Shown one piece after another: positions 7,508-15,425 of a stretch of DNA of 43,246 nt. Position numbers and translations under genes: made by a program. Positions within the stretch are counted from its first letter, which is position 1, and every line of letters begins with the position of its first letter. Location of the stretch: NCBI RefSeq assembly GCF_900545795.1, contig NZ_URAR01000016.1:1-43246 (forward strand), given 5' to 3'. This DNA is from an uncultured Veillonella sp. (GTDB taxonomy: Bacteria; Bacillota; Negativicutes; Veillonellales; Veillonellaceae). The notes below the pieces were generated by a model. It was not told the DNA's origin and ran no database searches. It worked only from the letters and a program-made list of their open reading frames with translations.

Positions 7508-9109
7508 ATGAAACGTATTAAAGGTGATGTGTTAAAAAGTTTAGTATTGTCCAGTTTATTGGCAATTAGTGCTGTTACAGCAGTACAAGCAGAAGCTGTT
7601 CAATACGGTGAGGGGTCTACGGCTCAAGAGGATTCTGTAGCGGTTGGTAATAATGCTACGGCTCAAGAAGGTTCTGTAGCGATTGGTAATACAGCGGTTG
7701 CAGATGATCGTGGTATTGCTATTGGTAATGATGTGTATACAATGCCAAAAGATACTCGATATAGTAATATTCGACTTGAAAATATTTCCATTGGTAATCG
7801 CGTACAGGCTATTGAAGGGGCAACTAATCATGGTATTGGTCTTGGCAGTGATGTAACTCATGGCATGAATTCTGTAGGCATTGGCAACACTGTCGATGCA
7901 AGAACTATGGATAGTGTTGTTATTGGCCATAATGCGAAAGCAAGCCTTGGTAGAGAAGGTATCGCTATTGGTTTAAATACTAATACTGGTTTACAAAGTA
8001 TTGCATTAGGTACTGATGCTACAGCTAACTCTAGATCCCTTGCTTTGGGTATGAGTACAGTGGCTAATGAAGTAGCTGATGGCGTGGCATTAGGTAGCTA
8101 TTCTGTAGTAAAGCGCAATGGCTTAATTTTTGAAGGTACGCCAGCAGTTACTACAAGTGAAGCACCTACTTTAGGGGAATTTGTTGCGTATCATCCTAAA
8201 AAAGTCTCCACTCCTGTAACAACACAAGTATATGCATCAGATAAAGCAACTGATGGTGACAAAACTAAGGTAGTAGCAACTGTAAAAGGCTCTTTAAGTG
8301 CTATTTCTGTTGGTAATGATGACCAAACTCGTCAAATTGTTAATGTAGCAGCCGGTAGTGTTGATACTGACGCAGTAAACGTAGCACAGCTTAAATCTGT
8401 AGACAATCGTTTGACTTTAGTTGATGGGAAAGTAGAGGCATTAGATGGCCGTGTGACTACTATTGAATCAACTATTGGTGGCTTAGTAACTAATGGCAAT
8501 ACTAATACTACAGAAATTAGCAATATTAAAACTGATGTAGAAAATCAAGGTAAAATCATTGAAGAGCATACTAATCAAATTAATGACCTTGACGGCCGCG
8601 TAACTGAAAATGCAAATAATATTTCTGACCTAACTGATCGTGTGAATAATCAAGGTTCTGCTATTTCTGGCTTGAGTAATCGCGTGGACAAATTAGGTAC
8701 TCGTGTAAATAAAATTGGTGCTGGTGCCGCTGCGTTAGCAGGCTTACACCCATTAGATTTTGATGATGATTCCAAATTGACATTCGCTGCTGGCTTTGGT
8801 GCGTACAAAAACCAACAAGCGGCTGCTCTTGGTGCATTCTATCGTCCAAATGAAAACTTAATGTTCAGCTTTGCTACGGCAGTAGGCAATTCTGAAAACA
8901 TGTACAATGCAGGTTTATCCTTCCGCTTTGGCGACTCTTCTCCATATCAAGGCTTATCTAAAGCTGAATTAGTATCTGCTTTAGAAAAACAAGGTGCAGA
9001 CATTGATGCATTAAAAGCTAAAGCTAACGAAGTAGATGCTGTTAAAGCAGAAAATGTTGCGTTAAACGAACGTTTAGCTAAATTAGAAGCTTTATTAGCA
9101 ACTCGCTAA
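7508..9109 (+). CDS. YadA-type trimeric autotransporter adhesin 2
   Basis: 533 residues, paralogue of the adhesin just upstream. Signal peptide 1-28 (cleavage after VQA). Head repeats such as SVAVGNNATAQEGSVAIGN run to about residue 245, the neck NVAAGSVDTDAVNVAQLKS starts at about 279, a coiled-coil stalk follows to about 400, and the beta-barrel anchor spans about 404-475 (GAGAAALAGLHPLDF to LSFRFG). A charged coiled-coil tail of 58 residues extends past the barrel and ends in LEALLATR, matching LEALISAR of adhesin 1. AAGGTGGAAG precedes the ATG. Heads differ, while neck, anchor and tail are nearly the same, so the copies probably bind different ligands; that is inference. Confidence 0.95.
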   Translation: MKRIKGDVLKSLVLSSLLAISAVTAVQAEAVQYGEGSTAQEDSVAVGNNATAQEGSVAIGNTAVADDRGIAIGNDVYTMPKDTRYSNIRLENISIGNRVQAIEGATNHGIGLGSDVTHGMNSVGIGNTVDARTMDSVVIGHNAKASLGREGIAIGLNTNTGLQSIALGTDATANSRSLALGMSTVANEVADGVALGSYSVVKRNGLIFEGTPAVTTSEAPTLGEFVAYHPKKVSTPVTTQVYASDKATDGDKTKVVATVKGSLSAISVGNDDQTRQIVNVAAGSVDTDAVNVAQLKSVDNRLTLVDGKVEALDGRVTTIESTIGGLVTNGNTNTTEISNIKTDVENQGKIIEEHTNQINDLDGRVTENANNISDLTDRVNNQGSAISGLSNRVDKLGTRVNKIGAGAAALAGLHPLDFDDDSKLTFAAGFGAYKNQQAAALGAFYRPNENLMFSFATAVGNSENMYNAGLSFRFGDSSPYQGLSKAELVSALEKQGADIDALKAKANEVDAVKAENVALNERLAKLEALLATR

Positions 9110-9300
9110 GATTAAGAATAAGGCTAAGAGGCCAGGCATACTTTAAAAGTATGTGCAGCGTTAAACGTATACTTTGCGTTGCATGTAAGCTGTGCTATGA
9201 GAATGACTTGAGCCAATGTGTGAATTGTGCTAAAAGTACAGGGAAACGCTACTTTAAGATACTCATGAAGCGTAGCCTTATATAACTTCATATAATAAAG
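9110..9300. other. Adhesin 2 downstream segment with small inverted repeats
   Basis: Contains CATACTTT-A-AAAGTATG (9137-9153) and GCTAC ... GTAGC arms around 9248-9276, all before the terminator. No gene was seen; it would be the 3' untranslated part of the adhesin mRNA. Confidence 0.45.
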
Positions 9301-9338
9301 AAAACTGCTGTGAAACAAAAGTTTCACAGCAGTTTTTT
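9301..9338. terminator. Strong terminator between adhesin 2 and the convergent lyase gene
   Basis: Sixteen-base-pair stem AAAACTGCTGTGAAAC / GTTTCACAGCAGTTTT with an AAAA loop and a T-run. The A-rich left flank may let it work on the minus strand too. Confidence 0.93.
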
Positions 9339-9339
9339 T

Positions 9340-9490
9340 ATTAGGTCTATTTTATTCTATAACAACATTGTATTAGGTGTAGTTTATTTTAGTGCTCTAT
9401 TGTATTGTTTATTTTAAGAGTAGATTGGTTTTGTTCTATTTTATTTTAGAATTCTATTGTATTAGATGTATTTTATTCTAAAACTTTATT
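9340..9490. repeat. Degenerate TTTATTCTA / CTATTGTATTAG repeats
   Basis: The words TTTATTTTA or TTTATTCTA and CTATTGTATTAG recur irregularly about every 20-40 nt across the gap downstream of the minus-strand lyase gene. No gene is present. Confidence 0.6.
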
Positions 9491-10540
9491 TTATAAAAGG
9501 GCAATTAACTTATCTACATCCTCTATTCTTGTAGCCCAACTAGTGGCAAGGCGGATTATGAGGTGATTTTCATCGACACGCTCCCAGCAGCTTAGAGCAC
9601 ATTGAGCTGATAGGGTTTCGTATTGCTCATTAGTGAGGGTAACAAAAATCTGATTAGTAGGGGATGGAAAGGCTAAGGTGTATCCTTTGGCTTTTAGGGC
9701 TGCTTTGATTTTTTCAGCCATAGCAATACCATGGTCACCGATAATTTGATACAAATGATTGGTAAATAAAGTATCAAATTGTAAGCCTAAGAGGCGGCCT
9801 TTAGCAAGAAGGGCCCCATTCTGTTTAATAATAGTAAAGAAATGTGGCACCATATTAGGCTTAGTGAAAACGAGGGCTTCCCCAAAGAGCGTGCCACATT
9901 TTGTGCCACCAATATAAAAGGCATCACAGAGGCGACCTAAATCTTCTAAACTTACATCATTTTCAGCACAGCCTAAGGCATAGGCTAAGCGAGCTCCATC
10001 TATGTAGAGCTTAAGTTTATATGCTTGGCATACTTCGTGGATGGCAGTCAACTCTTCTAAAGAATATAATGTGCCATATTCAGTGGGTTGTGAAATATAA
10101 ACTAGGCCGGGCTTAACTACATGGTCATGATTCTCGTCTGCCATATATTCGTCCATAGTCTTTTTAATCTGGGCGGAAGAGATTTTACCATATTCGTGAG
10201 GTAAAGTTAATACTTTGTGGCCACCTAGCTCAATGGCACCCGCTTCATGGGTGCTAATATGTCCAGTGGTGGCAGCTAGAACACCTTCATAACTGGCTAA
10301 TAGGCTTTTGATAACTAAGGCATTTGTTTGTGTGCCACCGACGAGGAAAAATACGGCCCCATCAGGCACATTGCAGGCCATTTTAATTTTTTCTTTAGCC
10401 GCATCAGAATAAGCATCTAAGCCATAACCAGGGCTTTGCTCAAGATTCGTTGTTACAAGTCTTTCTAAAATAGCAGGATGTGCGCCTTCCATATAATCGG
10501 AGGCAAAAGGCAGTTTGCGGGTTGGTTGAGTTGTTGTCAT
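9491..10540 (-). CDS. Threonine-aldolase-like PLP enzyme (beta-eliminating lyase family)
   Basis: 349 residues of the fold-type-I PLP family that includes low-specificity L-threonine aldolase, which splits threonine or allo-threonine into glycine and acetaldehyde. Visible marks: SDYMEGAHPAILERL at the N-terminus, FLVGGTQTN (cofactor phosphate loop), HEAGAIELGGHKV, YIDGARLAYAL (aspartate that pairs with the PLP ring) and YIGGTKCGTLFGEA with the Schiff-base lysine. AAGGAG upstream supports the ATG. It stands alone on the minus strand between adhesin 2 and a repeat-rich gap. A related aminotransferase or lyase activity cannot be excluded. Confidence 0.88.
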   Translation of the reverse strand: MTTTQPTRKLPFASDYMEGAHPAILERLVTTNLEQSPGYGLDAYSDAAKEKIKMACNVPDGAVFFLVGGTQTNALVIKSLLASYEGVLAATTGHISTHEAGAIELGGHKVLTLPHEYGKISSAQIKKTMDEYMADENHDHVVKPGLVYISQPTEYGTLYSLEELTAIHEVCQAYKLKLYIDGARLAYALGCAENDVSLEDLGRLCDAFYIGGTKCGTLFGEALVFTKPNMVPHFFTIIKQNGALLAKGRLLGLQFDTLFTNHLYQIIGDHGIAMAEKIKAALKAKGYTLAFPSPTNQIFVTLTNEQYETLSAQCALSCWERVDENHLIIRLATSWATRIEDVDKLIALL

Positions 10541-10554
10541 AGCGTCTCCTTATA

Positions 10555-10690
10555 GGGAAAAATAATTAGCTTGTAGGCAAAAAAGTTGAATTATAGGGGA
10601 AATAATTGATTTACAAGGAAAATAATTGGGTTATAAGGAAAAAATTGAATTATAAGAAAGATAATTAGCTAGTAAAGATATATTGTGTAT
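10555..10690. repeat. Degenerate ~20-nt repeats upstream of the lyase gene
   Basis: The phrase (T)TATAAGGAAAAAATTG recurs in five or six drifting copies (GAATTATAGGGGAAATAATTG, TTTACAAGGAAAATAATTG, GGTTATAAGGAAAAAATTG and so on). It lies between two divergently transcribed genes, so it holds or neighbours both promoters. The remaining gap to 10865 is AT-rich, with TATAAT at 10809-10814 as the likely -10 of the plus-strand gene. Confidence 0.7.
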
Positions 10691-10865
10691 TATTATATAC
10701 TATCATAGGGAAATGCATAAATATATAGCTTAGATCATAGAAAATAATTATAGAAAACAATCATAGAAAACAAATCATGATTATTTAATTAAAGCTGTAG
10801 ATTTGTTATATAATATAAAGGTAGAGATATAATTTATTTTTTATTCACCATATAAGGAGTATTCT

Positions 10866-11540
10866 ATGGCTTCATTAGTTACACAACAAGAGTTAGCTAA
10901 CTATGTAGAAAATTTAAGTTATGATGAGATAAGTGCACAGGAATTTTATAGACATATATTTCCTGAAGGCGTGTTAGGTACTTTAGATGGTACTGATGGA
11001 AAGCCTTTGGGGATTTTAGTATTTAAAGATGCCAATGGTAAGGCTGTCAATCATGTAGCTATTGCGGATGACTTAGAGGCGCTGACGAGTCAAGTGGGAC
11101 AGGCACATAGAGTATTGGCACCGATTGCTTATTTTGGTGACAGTGAATTAGGTGGTAAGGCTAGTTTTTTACGAGCCTTAACTGTTGATATTGAAATCAC
11201 TAGTATAGATGAATTAAAGAGAGTCCTACTTTTACTTGTTGACACTGTTCCGTTGAATTCTACTTTTTTCGTTTTAACTGGCAATCATATACAGATTTAC
11301 TACCTGTATAAAGAGGGGCGAGAATTAACAGGTTCAGCTCAAAAAGACCTATTAGAACAGAAAAAGCAATTAATCAATAAATACAATGAATCTCTGCAAT
11401 TGACTCAGCCTATTAAAGTAACGCCATTGGCGCAGACCTTGCCTATGGTAGGTTCTTTACAGGAATCTGCCCAAGATGAGGTGAAGGCGTATCGATTAGA
11501 CATTAAGTTTGATCAGCCATTAATACCTGATAAAGGCTAA
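10866..11540 (+). CDS. Stand-alone, probably inactive archaeo-eukaryotic-primase-like protein
   Basis: 224 residues that follow, in order, the signature blocks of the AEP-type primase domain found in Firmicute plasmid and phage replication proteins: EFYRHIFPEG, AIADDLEALT, VLAPIAYFGDS, ALTVDIEI (where active enzymes have D-x-D), FFVLTGNHIQIYYLY (where active enzymes have SGxGLHLYY), a helical stretch with NKYNES, then PLAQTLPMVGSLQES and VKAYRLDI. The catalytic D-x-D has become D-I-E and the sxH histidine position holds glutamine, so primer synthesis looks lost. No helicase domain follows. I assign the fold from pattern memory; the cellular role is unknown. Ribosome site AAGGAG is present upstream of the ATG. 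Confidence 0.6.
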   Translation: MASLVTQQELANYVENLSYDEISAQEFYRHIFPEGVLGTLDGTDGKPLGILVFKDANGKAVNHVAIADDLEALTSQVGQAHRVLAPIAYFGDSELGGKASFLRALTVDIEITSIDELKRVLLLLVDTVPLNSTFFVLTGNHIQIYYLYKEGRELTGSAQKDLLEQKKQLINKYNESLQLTQPIKVTPLAQTLPMVGSLQESAQDEVKAYRLDIKFDQPLIPDKG

Positions 11541-11550
11541 AAATCCAATA

Positions 11551-11592
11551 AAAAGCCCCTCATGCTAGTATATACTAGCATGAGGGGCTTTA
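11551..11592. terminator. Bidirectional terminator between convergent genes
   Basis: Eighteen-base-pair perfect stem AAGCCCCTCATGCTAGTA with its complement and a two-base loop, flanked by A-runs on the left and T on the right. It serves the primase-like gene (+) and the MATE gene (-). Confidence 0.94.
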
Positions 11593-11623
11593 AGTATAGT
11601 AAGATATTAATTGTATTTGGGCA

Positions 11624-12973
11624 TTATATTTTATAGCGGCGGTATTGAATGTACCAAGTGCGCCAGGTGTAGAGAACGCCTGCTGCCGCTACGCTACTTA
11701 AGAGGCCCACCCAAATACCATAAGGTCCATAATTAAATACATAGGTGAAGAGGGCCACTACAGGAATGCTCACACCCCAATAGCAGGAGATGGCAATAGC
11801 TGATACGATTTTAACGTCCTTATAGCCACGCAATACGCCTTGTAGAGGAGTTCCAAAGGCATCGATAACGGAGAAGAATACCGCATAGGAGAGGAAGCTA
11901 CCAATCAGCTGAATCATAGATGGGTCCGTTGTGTAGTAACCGGAAATTTCACGCAAATGCGTAAAGGTGTAGGAGCAGATGAGCATGGCAATCATGATTG
12001 CCATAATACGTGCTATATAAGCATAGGTTCGCGCATCTTTATAGCGTTTAGCACCTACCTCGTAGGATACGGCAATGGTGCAGGCAATGCTAATGCTTAA
12101 AGGAAAACCGTAAAAGAGATTTGTAAAGCTAATAGCCGCTTGGTGGGCAGCAATGATATTGGTTCCATAATAGGCCATCAGTAGTGCTGCTAAGCTAAAA
12201 ATACTCATTTCACAGAAAATAGCAAAGCCAATAGGTACGCCTAGTTTTATTTGATCTAAAATATAGACGCGAATAGGGCGACCTAGGTTTTTGAAAAATT
12301 GATAGCCCTTAAAGGCTTTGGCATTAGTTAAAATAACTGTATAGGCCAGTACATTGTACCAGGAGCAAATAGCTGTAGCGATACCCGCACCGACGCCACC
12401 CATGGCAGGGAAGCCGAAGTGGCCGAGAATTAAACCATAGTTTAAGAACACATTGAGCAAGAAGCTAGTGAAGATAACTGTCATGGAATAATGCGTATAG
12501 CCATGAGAATCTACGGTATTACGCAAAATACAGCTCCACATGAGAGGCACGATAGCCACGCCGATGAAGGACATGTATTTTATAGATATGTCATAGGCTG
12601 CTGGCTCTAAATCTAAGAGACTAAGCACAGGTTTTAAGCCAATTATGCCTAAGGCAACGAGGCCTAGACCTAAGACCGTAGCCAAGTAGAGCCCATTGCC
12701 CACGATGGCGGGAATGGTATCCTTCTTTTTAGCGCCTAGCAATTGTCCTAGAATCGGGGAAATACCTAGTAAAACGCCCATGGTACCGTAGAACATGGAA
12801 ATCCAAATATTATAGCCTACGGAAATACCGGCTAGATGAACGGTGCTATATTGCCCTGTTAATAATATAGAAATAAAGGCCCCTGCCATTAAGGAAAACT
12901 GCGTAATGATAATGGGAATACTGAGCCTAATAAAGCGAATAATTTTGCTTGTTAATGTAAATGTAGGTTCCAT
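11624..12973 (-). CDS. MATE-family multidrug/metabolite efflux transporter
   Basis: Polytopic membrane protein of 449 residues with about twelve helices in two pseudo-symmetric halves, normal for MATE (NorM-like) proteins that export drugs or metabolites using a Na+ or H+ gradient. Family features include IPIIITQFSLMAGAFISILLTG in helix 1, GISPILGQLLGAKK after helix 2, the mid-protein AAHQAAISFTNLFYGFPLSIS and VSYEVGAKRYKDA. I start at the ATG at 12973, with AAGGAG five to six bases upstream, rather than at a GTG six bases earlier that overlaps the ribosome site. Substrate unknown. Confidence 0.92.
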   Translation of the reverse strand: MEPTFTLTSKIIRFIRLSIPIIITQFSLMAGAFISILLTGQYSTVHLAGISVGYNIWISMFYGTMGVLLGISPILGQLLGAKKKDTIPAIVGNGLYLATVLGLGLVALGIIGLKPVLSLLDLEPAAYDISIKYMSFIGVAIVPLMWSCILRNTVDSHGYTHYSMTVIFTSFLLNVFLNYGLILGHFGFPAMGGVGAGIATAICSWYNVLAYTVILTNAKAFKGYQFFKNLGRPIRVYILDQIKLGVPIGFAIFCEMSIFSLAALLMAYYGTNIIAAHQAAISFTNLFYGFPLSISIACTIAVSYEVGAKRYKDARTYAYIARIMAIMIAMLICSYTFTHLREISGYYTTDPSMIQLIGSFLSYAVFFSVIDAFGTPLQGVLRGYKDVKIVSAIAISCYWGVSIPVVALFTYVFNYGPYGIWVGLLSSVAAAGVLYTWRTWYIQYRRYKI

Positions 12974-13143
12974 ATACACTCCTTTTTGAACAAACTCTTT
13001 ATTTATTATACTTAAAATCTGCTTATATTGTTAGTGTCATATTGAATTTAAACGCTATAGTAAAGAATATCACAGAAACTTCATTATACTTGATAGGGCG
13101 AAATTTTTCTAATGATAAAGCAAAATATTTTACAAATAATTAA

Positions 13144-13172
13144 TTGATTAGTTAGAAACTTTTAGATATAAT
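13144..13172 (+). promoter_or_regulatory. Promoter of the TerC-like gene
   Basis: TTGATT at 13144-13149, 17 nt, TATAAT at 13167-13172. The leader would be about 100 nt. I looked for a yybP-ykoY manganese riboswitch, common upstream of TerC-family genes, and did not recognise its conserved loops. The rest of the gap from 12974 shows nothing further. Confidence 0.65.
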
Positions 13173-13278
13173 AAGTAAGTAGCATAAATTCTCTTCTTCG
13201 ATAGAGGTTTTGTGCATTTAAGTTAGTTTTTAATAAGTTTATGTGGTTTTTAGTTAAACTTTTGGAGGTTATGCATAA

Positions 13279-13950
13279 TTGGAACTGTTTACAGTAGCAG
13301 GTTTGCTTGCATTATTTAAAATCATTGTTATTGACATTTTATTAGCCGGTGATAATGCGATTGTAATTGGTATGGCTGCTAAGAATTTAGAGCCAAATCA
13401 TAGAAAGCAAGCTATTTTCTGGGGGACTGCTGGGGCCATTGGCTTACGCCTTATCTTGGCATTTTTATTCGTGGAAGCGATTAACAATATACCGGGTCTT
13501 CACCTAGTGGGTGGTATATTATTACTCTGGATTGGCTTTAAGCTTATGGCTGATTCTGGTGGAGAGCACAATATCGAGGCTAAGAGTAATCTAAGTGGTG
13601 CCATTATGACAATTATCATTGCTGACGGCATCATGAGTATCGATAATGTTATTGGTGTTGTAGGCGCGGCACAAGGTCATATGGGCTTGGTGCTCGTTGG
13701 TATTTTAGTAACAGTACCCCTTATTATTTGGGGTAGCCGTATTTTCGTTAGTCTAATCGACAAATATCCTGTTATCCTTTACTTTGGTGGCGGTATTTTA
13801 GGTTGGATTGGCGGCGAAATGATTCACGCTGACCATTATGTTAGAGATTACTTTACTGATACAACAACTTTGATCTTTAAGGTTGTATGTGTTGTATTAG
13901 TAGTGGGCTTAGCATTATTAAAGAAGAGCTTTAGCAAAAAAGATGCGTAA
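13279..13950 (+). CDS. TerC-family integral membrane protein
   Basis: 223 residues with about seven membrane helices. It carries the two TerC half-motifs: DILLAGDNAIVIGMAAKNL in helix 1 and IADGIMSIDNVIGVVGAAQG in the middle, whose acidic residues are thought to bind metal ions. The family includes manganese exporters acting at membranes and tellurite-resistance-associated proteins; Mn2+ export is the best guess. The start is TTG at 13279, 11 nt after GGAGG. An ATG at 13271 is out of frame and homologues begin with MELFT-like sequence, so the TTG is preferred. Confidence 0.88.
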   Translation: MELFTVAGLLALFKIIVIDILLAGDNAIVIGMAAKNLEPNHRKQAIFWGTAGAIGLRLILAFLFVEAINNIPGLHLVGGILLLWIGFKLMADSGGEHNIEAKSNLSGAIMTIIIADGIMSIDNVIGVVGAAQGHMGLVLVGILVTVPLIIWGSRIFVSLIDKYPVILYFGGGILGWIGGEMIHADHYVRDYFTDTTTLIFKVVCVVLVVGLALLKKSFSKKDA

Positions 13951-13980
13951 TGCATAGGCTATAAAATAATACAATGAATG

Positions 13981-14032
13981 AAGAGCTATAGAGAGCGAAG
14001 GTGTATACTTCTGGCCCTATAGCTCTTTTTTG
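13981..14032 (+). terminator. Terminator after the TerC-like gene
   Basis: Arms AAGAGCTATAG (13981-13991) and CTATAGCTCTT (14017-14027) with a 25-nt loop, followed by a T-run. Confidence 0.88.
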
Positions 14033-14094
14033 TAGCTTACATTTTATAAAAATAGTCTTTAGCTTTACTAGATTGTATTAATTAGATTTTTATA

Positions 14095-14123
14095 TTGAAA
14101 TATTTCGAAATAGGGCGTATAAT
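14095..14123 (+). promoter_or_regulatory. Nitroreductase promoter with nested palindromes in the spacer
   Basis: TTGAAA at 14095-14100, 17 nt, TATAAT at 14118-14123. Two overlapping perfect palindromes, GAAATATTTC (14097-14106) and TATTTCGAAATA (14101-14112), cover the -35 and spacer and look like a repressor site. Confidence 0.7.
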
Positions 14124-14215
14124 ATAACTTGTAATAACAATAAAGACAAGTTTAAAGTGATTAAAGATAATCAAATTGATTAAACATAGTATCAGATGTT
14201 TTAGGAGGATATAGT

Positions 14216-14788
14216 ATGAAAACTTTAGAAACTTTACAAGCACGCCGCACATATTACAATATTAATAAAGAAATTCCTGTAAGTGTGGAAGACATCGTGA
14301 AATTTGTAGAACAAGCAACAGAATTAGTGCCTGATTCTTTTAATATGAAGAGCTCACGCGTAGTTGTTGCATTAGGTGAACAACATGATGCTCTTTGGGA
14401 TACGATTTATGATGTATTTGAAGGCAAGGTAGCACGTGAAAAAATTGACAGCTTCAAAGCTGGCTATGGTACAGTGCTTTACTTTGTAGATCAACCAACG
14501 GTAGAAAAACTACAAGGTCAATTCCCTATTTATGCAGACCGTTTCCCTCATTGGGCAGCGCAATCAGCCGCTATGCTTCAAATCTCCGTATGGGAAGGAC
14601 TTCGTGAAATGGGTGTAGGCGCTTCATTACAGCATTACAATCCAGTAATTAATGAAGCAGTACAAAAGCTATTTAACCTCCCAAGCAATTGGGTGCTTGA
14701 TGCACAAATGCCATTTGGTGGTATTGTAGCTGAGCCAGAAGCCAAAGAAAAAGAAGATATTAGCCAACGCGTGGTAGTGAAAAAATAA
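14216..14788 (+). CDS. Nitroreductase-family protein (Frm2/Hbn1-like)
   Basis: 190-residue flavin-dependent oxidoreductase. The start LETLQARRTYYNINKEIP, then PDSFNMKSSRVVVALGEQHD, FKAGYGTVLYF, FPHWAAQSAAMLQISVWEGL, GVGASLQHYNP and the C-terminal AQMPFGGIV are diagnostic of the nitroreductase branch related to yeast Frm2/Hbn1, which reduces nitroaromatics and influences oxidative and lipid stress responses. It is cytosolic with no signal peptide. AGGAGG precedes the ATG. It is a single-gene unit with its own promoter, a palindromic operator candidate and a terminator, so it is probably induced by a redox- or electrophile-sensing repressor (inference). Confidence 0.9.
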   Translation: MKTLETLQARRTYYNINKEIPVSVEDIVKFVEQATELVPDSFNMKSSRVVVALGEQHDALWDTIYDVFEGKVAREKIDSFKAGYGTVLYFVDQPTVEKLQGQFPIYADRFPHWAAQSAAMLQISVWEGLREMGVGASLQHYNPVINEAVQKLFNLPSNWVLDAQMPFGGIVAEPEAKEKEDISQRVVVKK

Positions 14789-14828
14789 GAATAGTGTCCG
14801 GCCGTGGATTCTGTTTTAAAGTAAATAT

Positions 14829-14875
14829 AAAAGCTGTAGCCTTAGGAGTTGCCTAAGGCTACAGCTTTTTATTTT
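14829..14875 (+). terminator. Terminator after the nitroreductase gene
   Basis: Seventeen-base-pair stem AAAGCTGTAGCCTTAGG with its complement, AGTT-containing loop, then TTTTT. Confidence 0.93.
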
Positions 14876-14986
14876 GATACATTTAGGGATACATATGGTA
14901 GAATAAAAATAAGAGTGAAAAAATAAATAAACACTAGAAACGATAATAGGTATTATTCTTTATATGAACTGAAATGAGGTTAAACA

Positions 14987-15373
14987 ATGAATGAAGAAAT
15001 CAAGCAATTAATTGCCGCCGCAGATGCAGCTATAAAAGAAGAACGTTTTGATGATTTGATGGAGTTTTATACAGATGATGCTGTGTTAGTAGTAAAGCCT
15101 GGTTTAGAGGTAAAAGGTAAGGAAGCAATTAAAGCCGCCTTTATTAAAATCGCAGCGTATTTCAATAATAGTATTGTCCCTACACAAGGCAAGATGCAAA
15201 TGATTGAAGCAGGCGATACTGTGCTCGTTTTATCCCAAACCTTACTAGCAGCGGATAAAAAATCTGATTCGGAATTCTCCATGGATCGAAGAGCTACTTA
15301 TGTGTATCGAAAGATCGATGGCAAGTGGCTCTGTGCGATAGATAACTCCTATGGCACAAGCTTATTAGATTAA
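14987..15373 (+). CDS. NTF2-fold (SnoaL/DUF4440-like) protein
   Basis: 128 residues matching the small alpha+beta cone fold used by SnoaL, ketosteroid isomerase and DUF4440 proteins: a first helix with IKEERFDDLMEFYTDDAVLVVKPG, then GKEAIKAAFIKIA, strand-rich TVLVLSQTLL and the terminal YVYRKIDGKWLCAIDNSYG. Length is typical of a single domain. The ligand or reaction cannot be inferred. It lies 52 nt before an aldo/keto reductase and may be co-transcribed with it. A TTGATA/TAGAAT pair with a long 19-nt gap (14874/14899) is a possible promoter. Confidence 0.82.
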   Translation: MNEEIKQLIAAADAAIKEERFDDLMEFYTDDAVLVVKPGLEVKGKEAIKAAFIKIAAYFNNSIVPTQGKMQMIEAGDTVLVLSQTLLAADKKSDSEFSMDRRATYVYRKIDGKWLCAIDNSYGTSLLD

Positions 15374-15425
15374 TTAGAAATTTCGACTCATAAGAATATC
15401 TATATTTTTGTAAAGGAGTCTCAAT

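Noticed and set aside
7556..8849. Long minus-strand frames inside the adhesin 2 gene
   Set aside because: They are antisense shadows of the repetitive head and stalk; Cys/His/Asn/Thr-rich or low-complexity with no ribosome sites.
12974..13278. Possible yybP-ykoY manganese riboswitch before the TerC-like gene
   Set aside because: The expected conserved loops were not found in the ~100-nt leader; only an ordinary promoter and GGAGG are visible.
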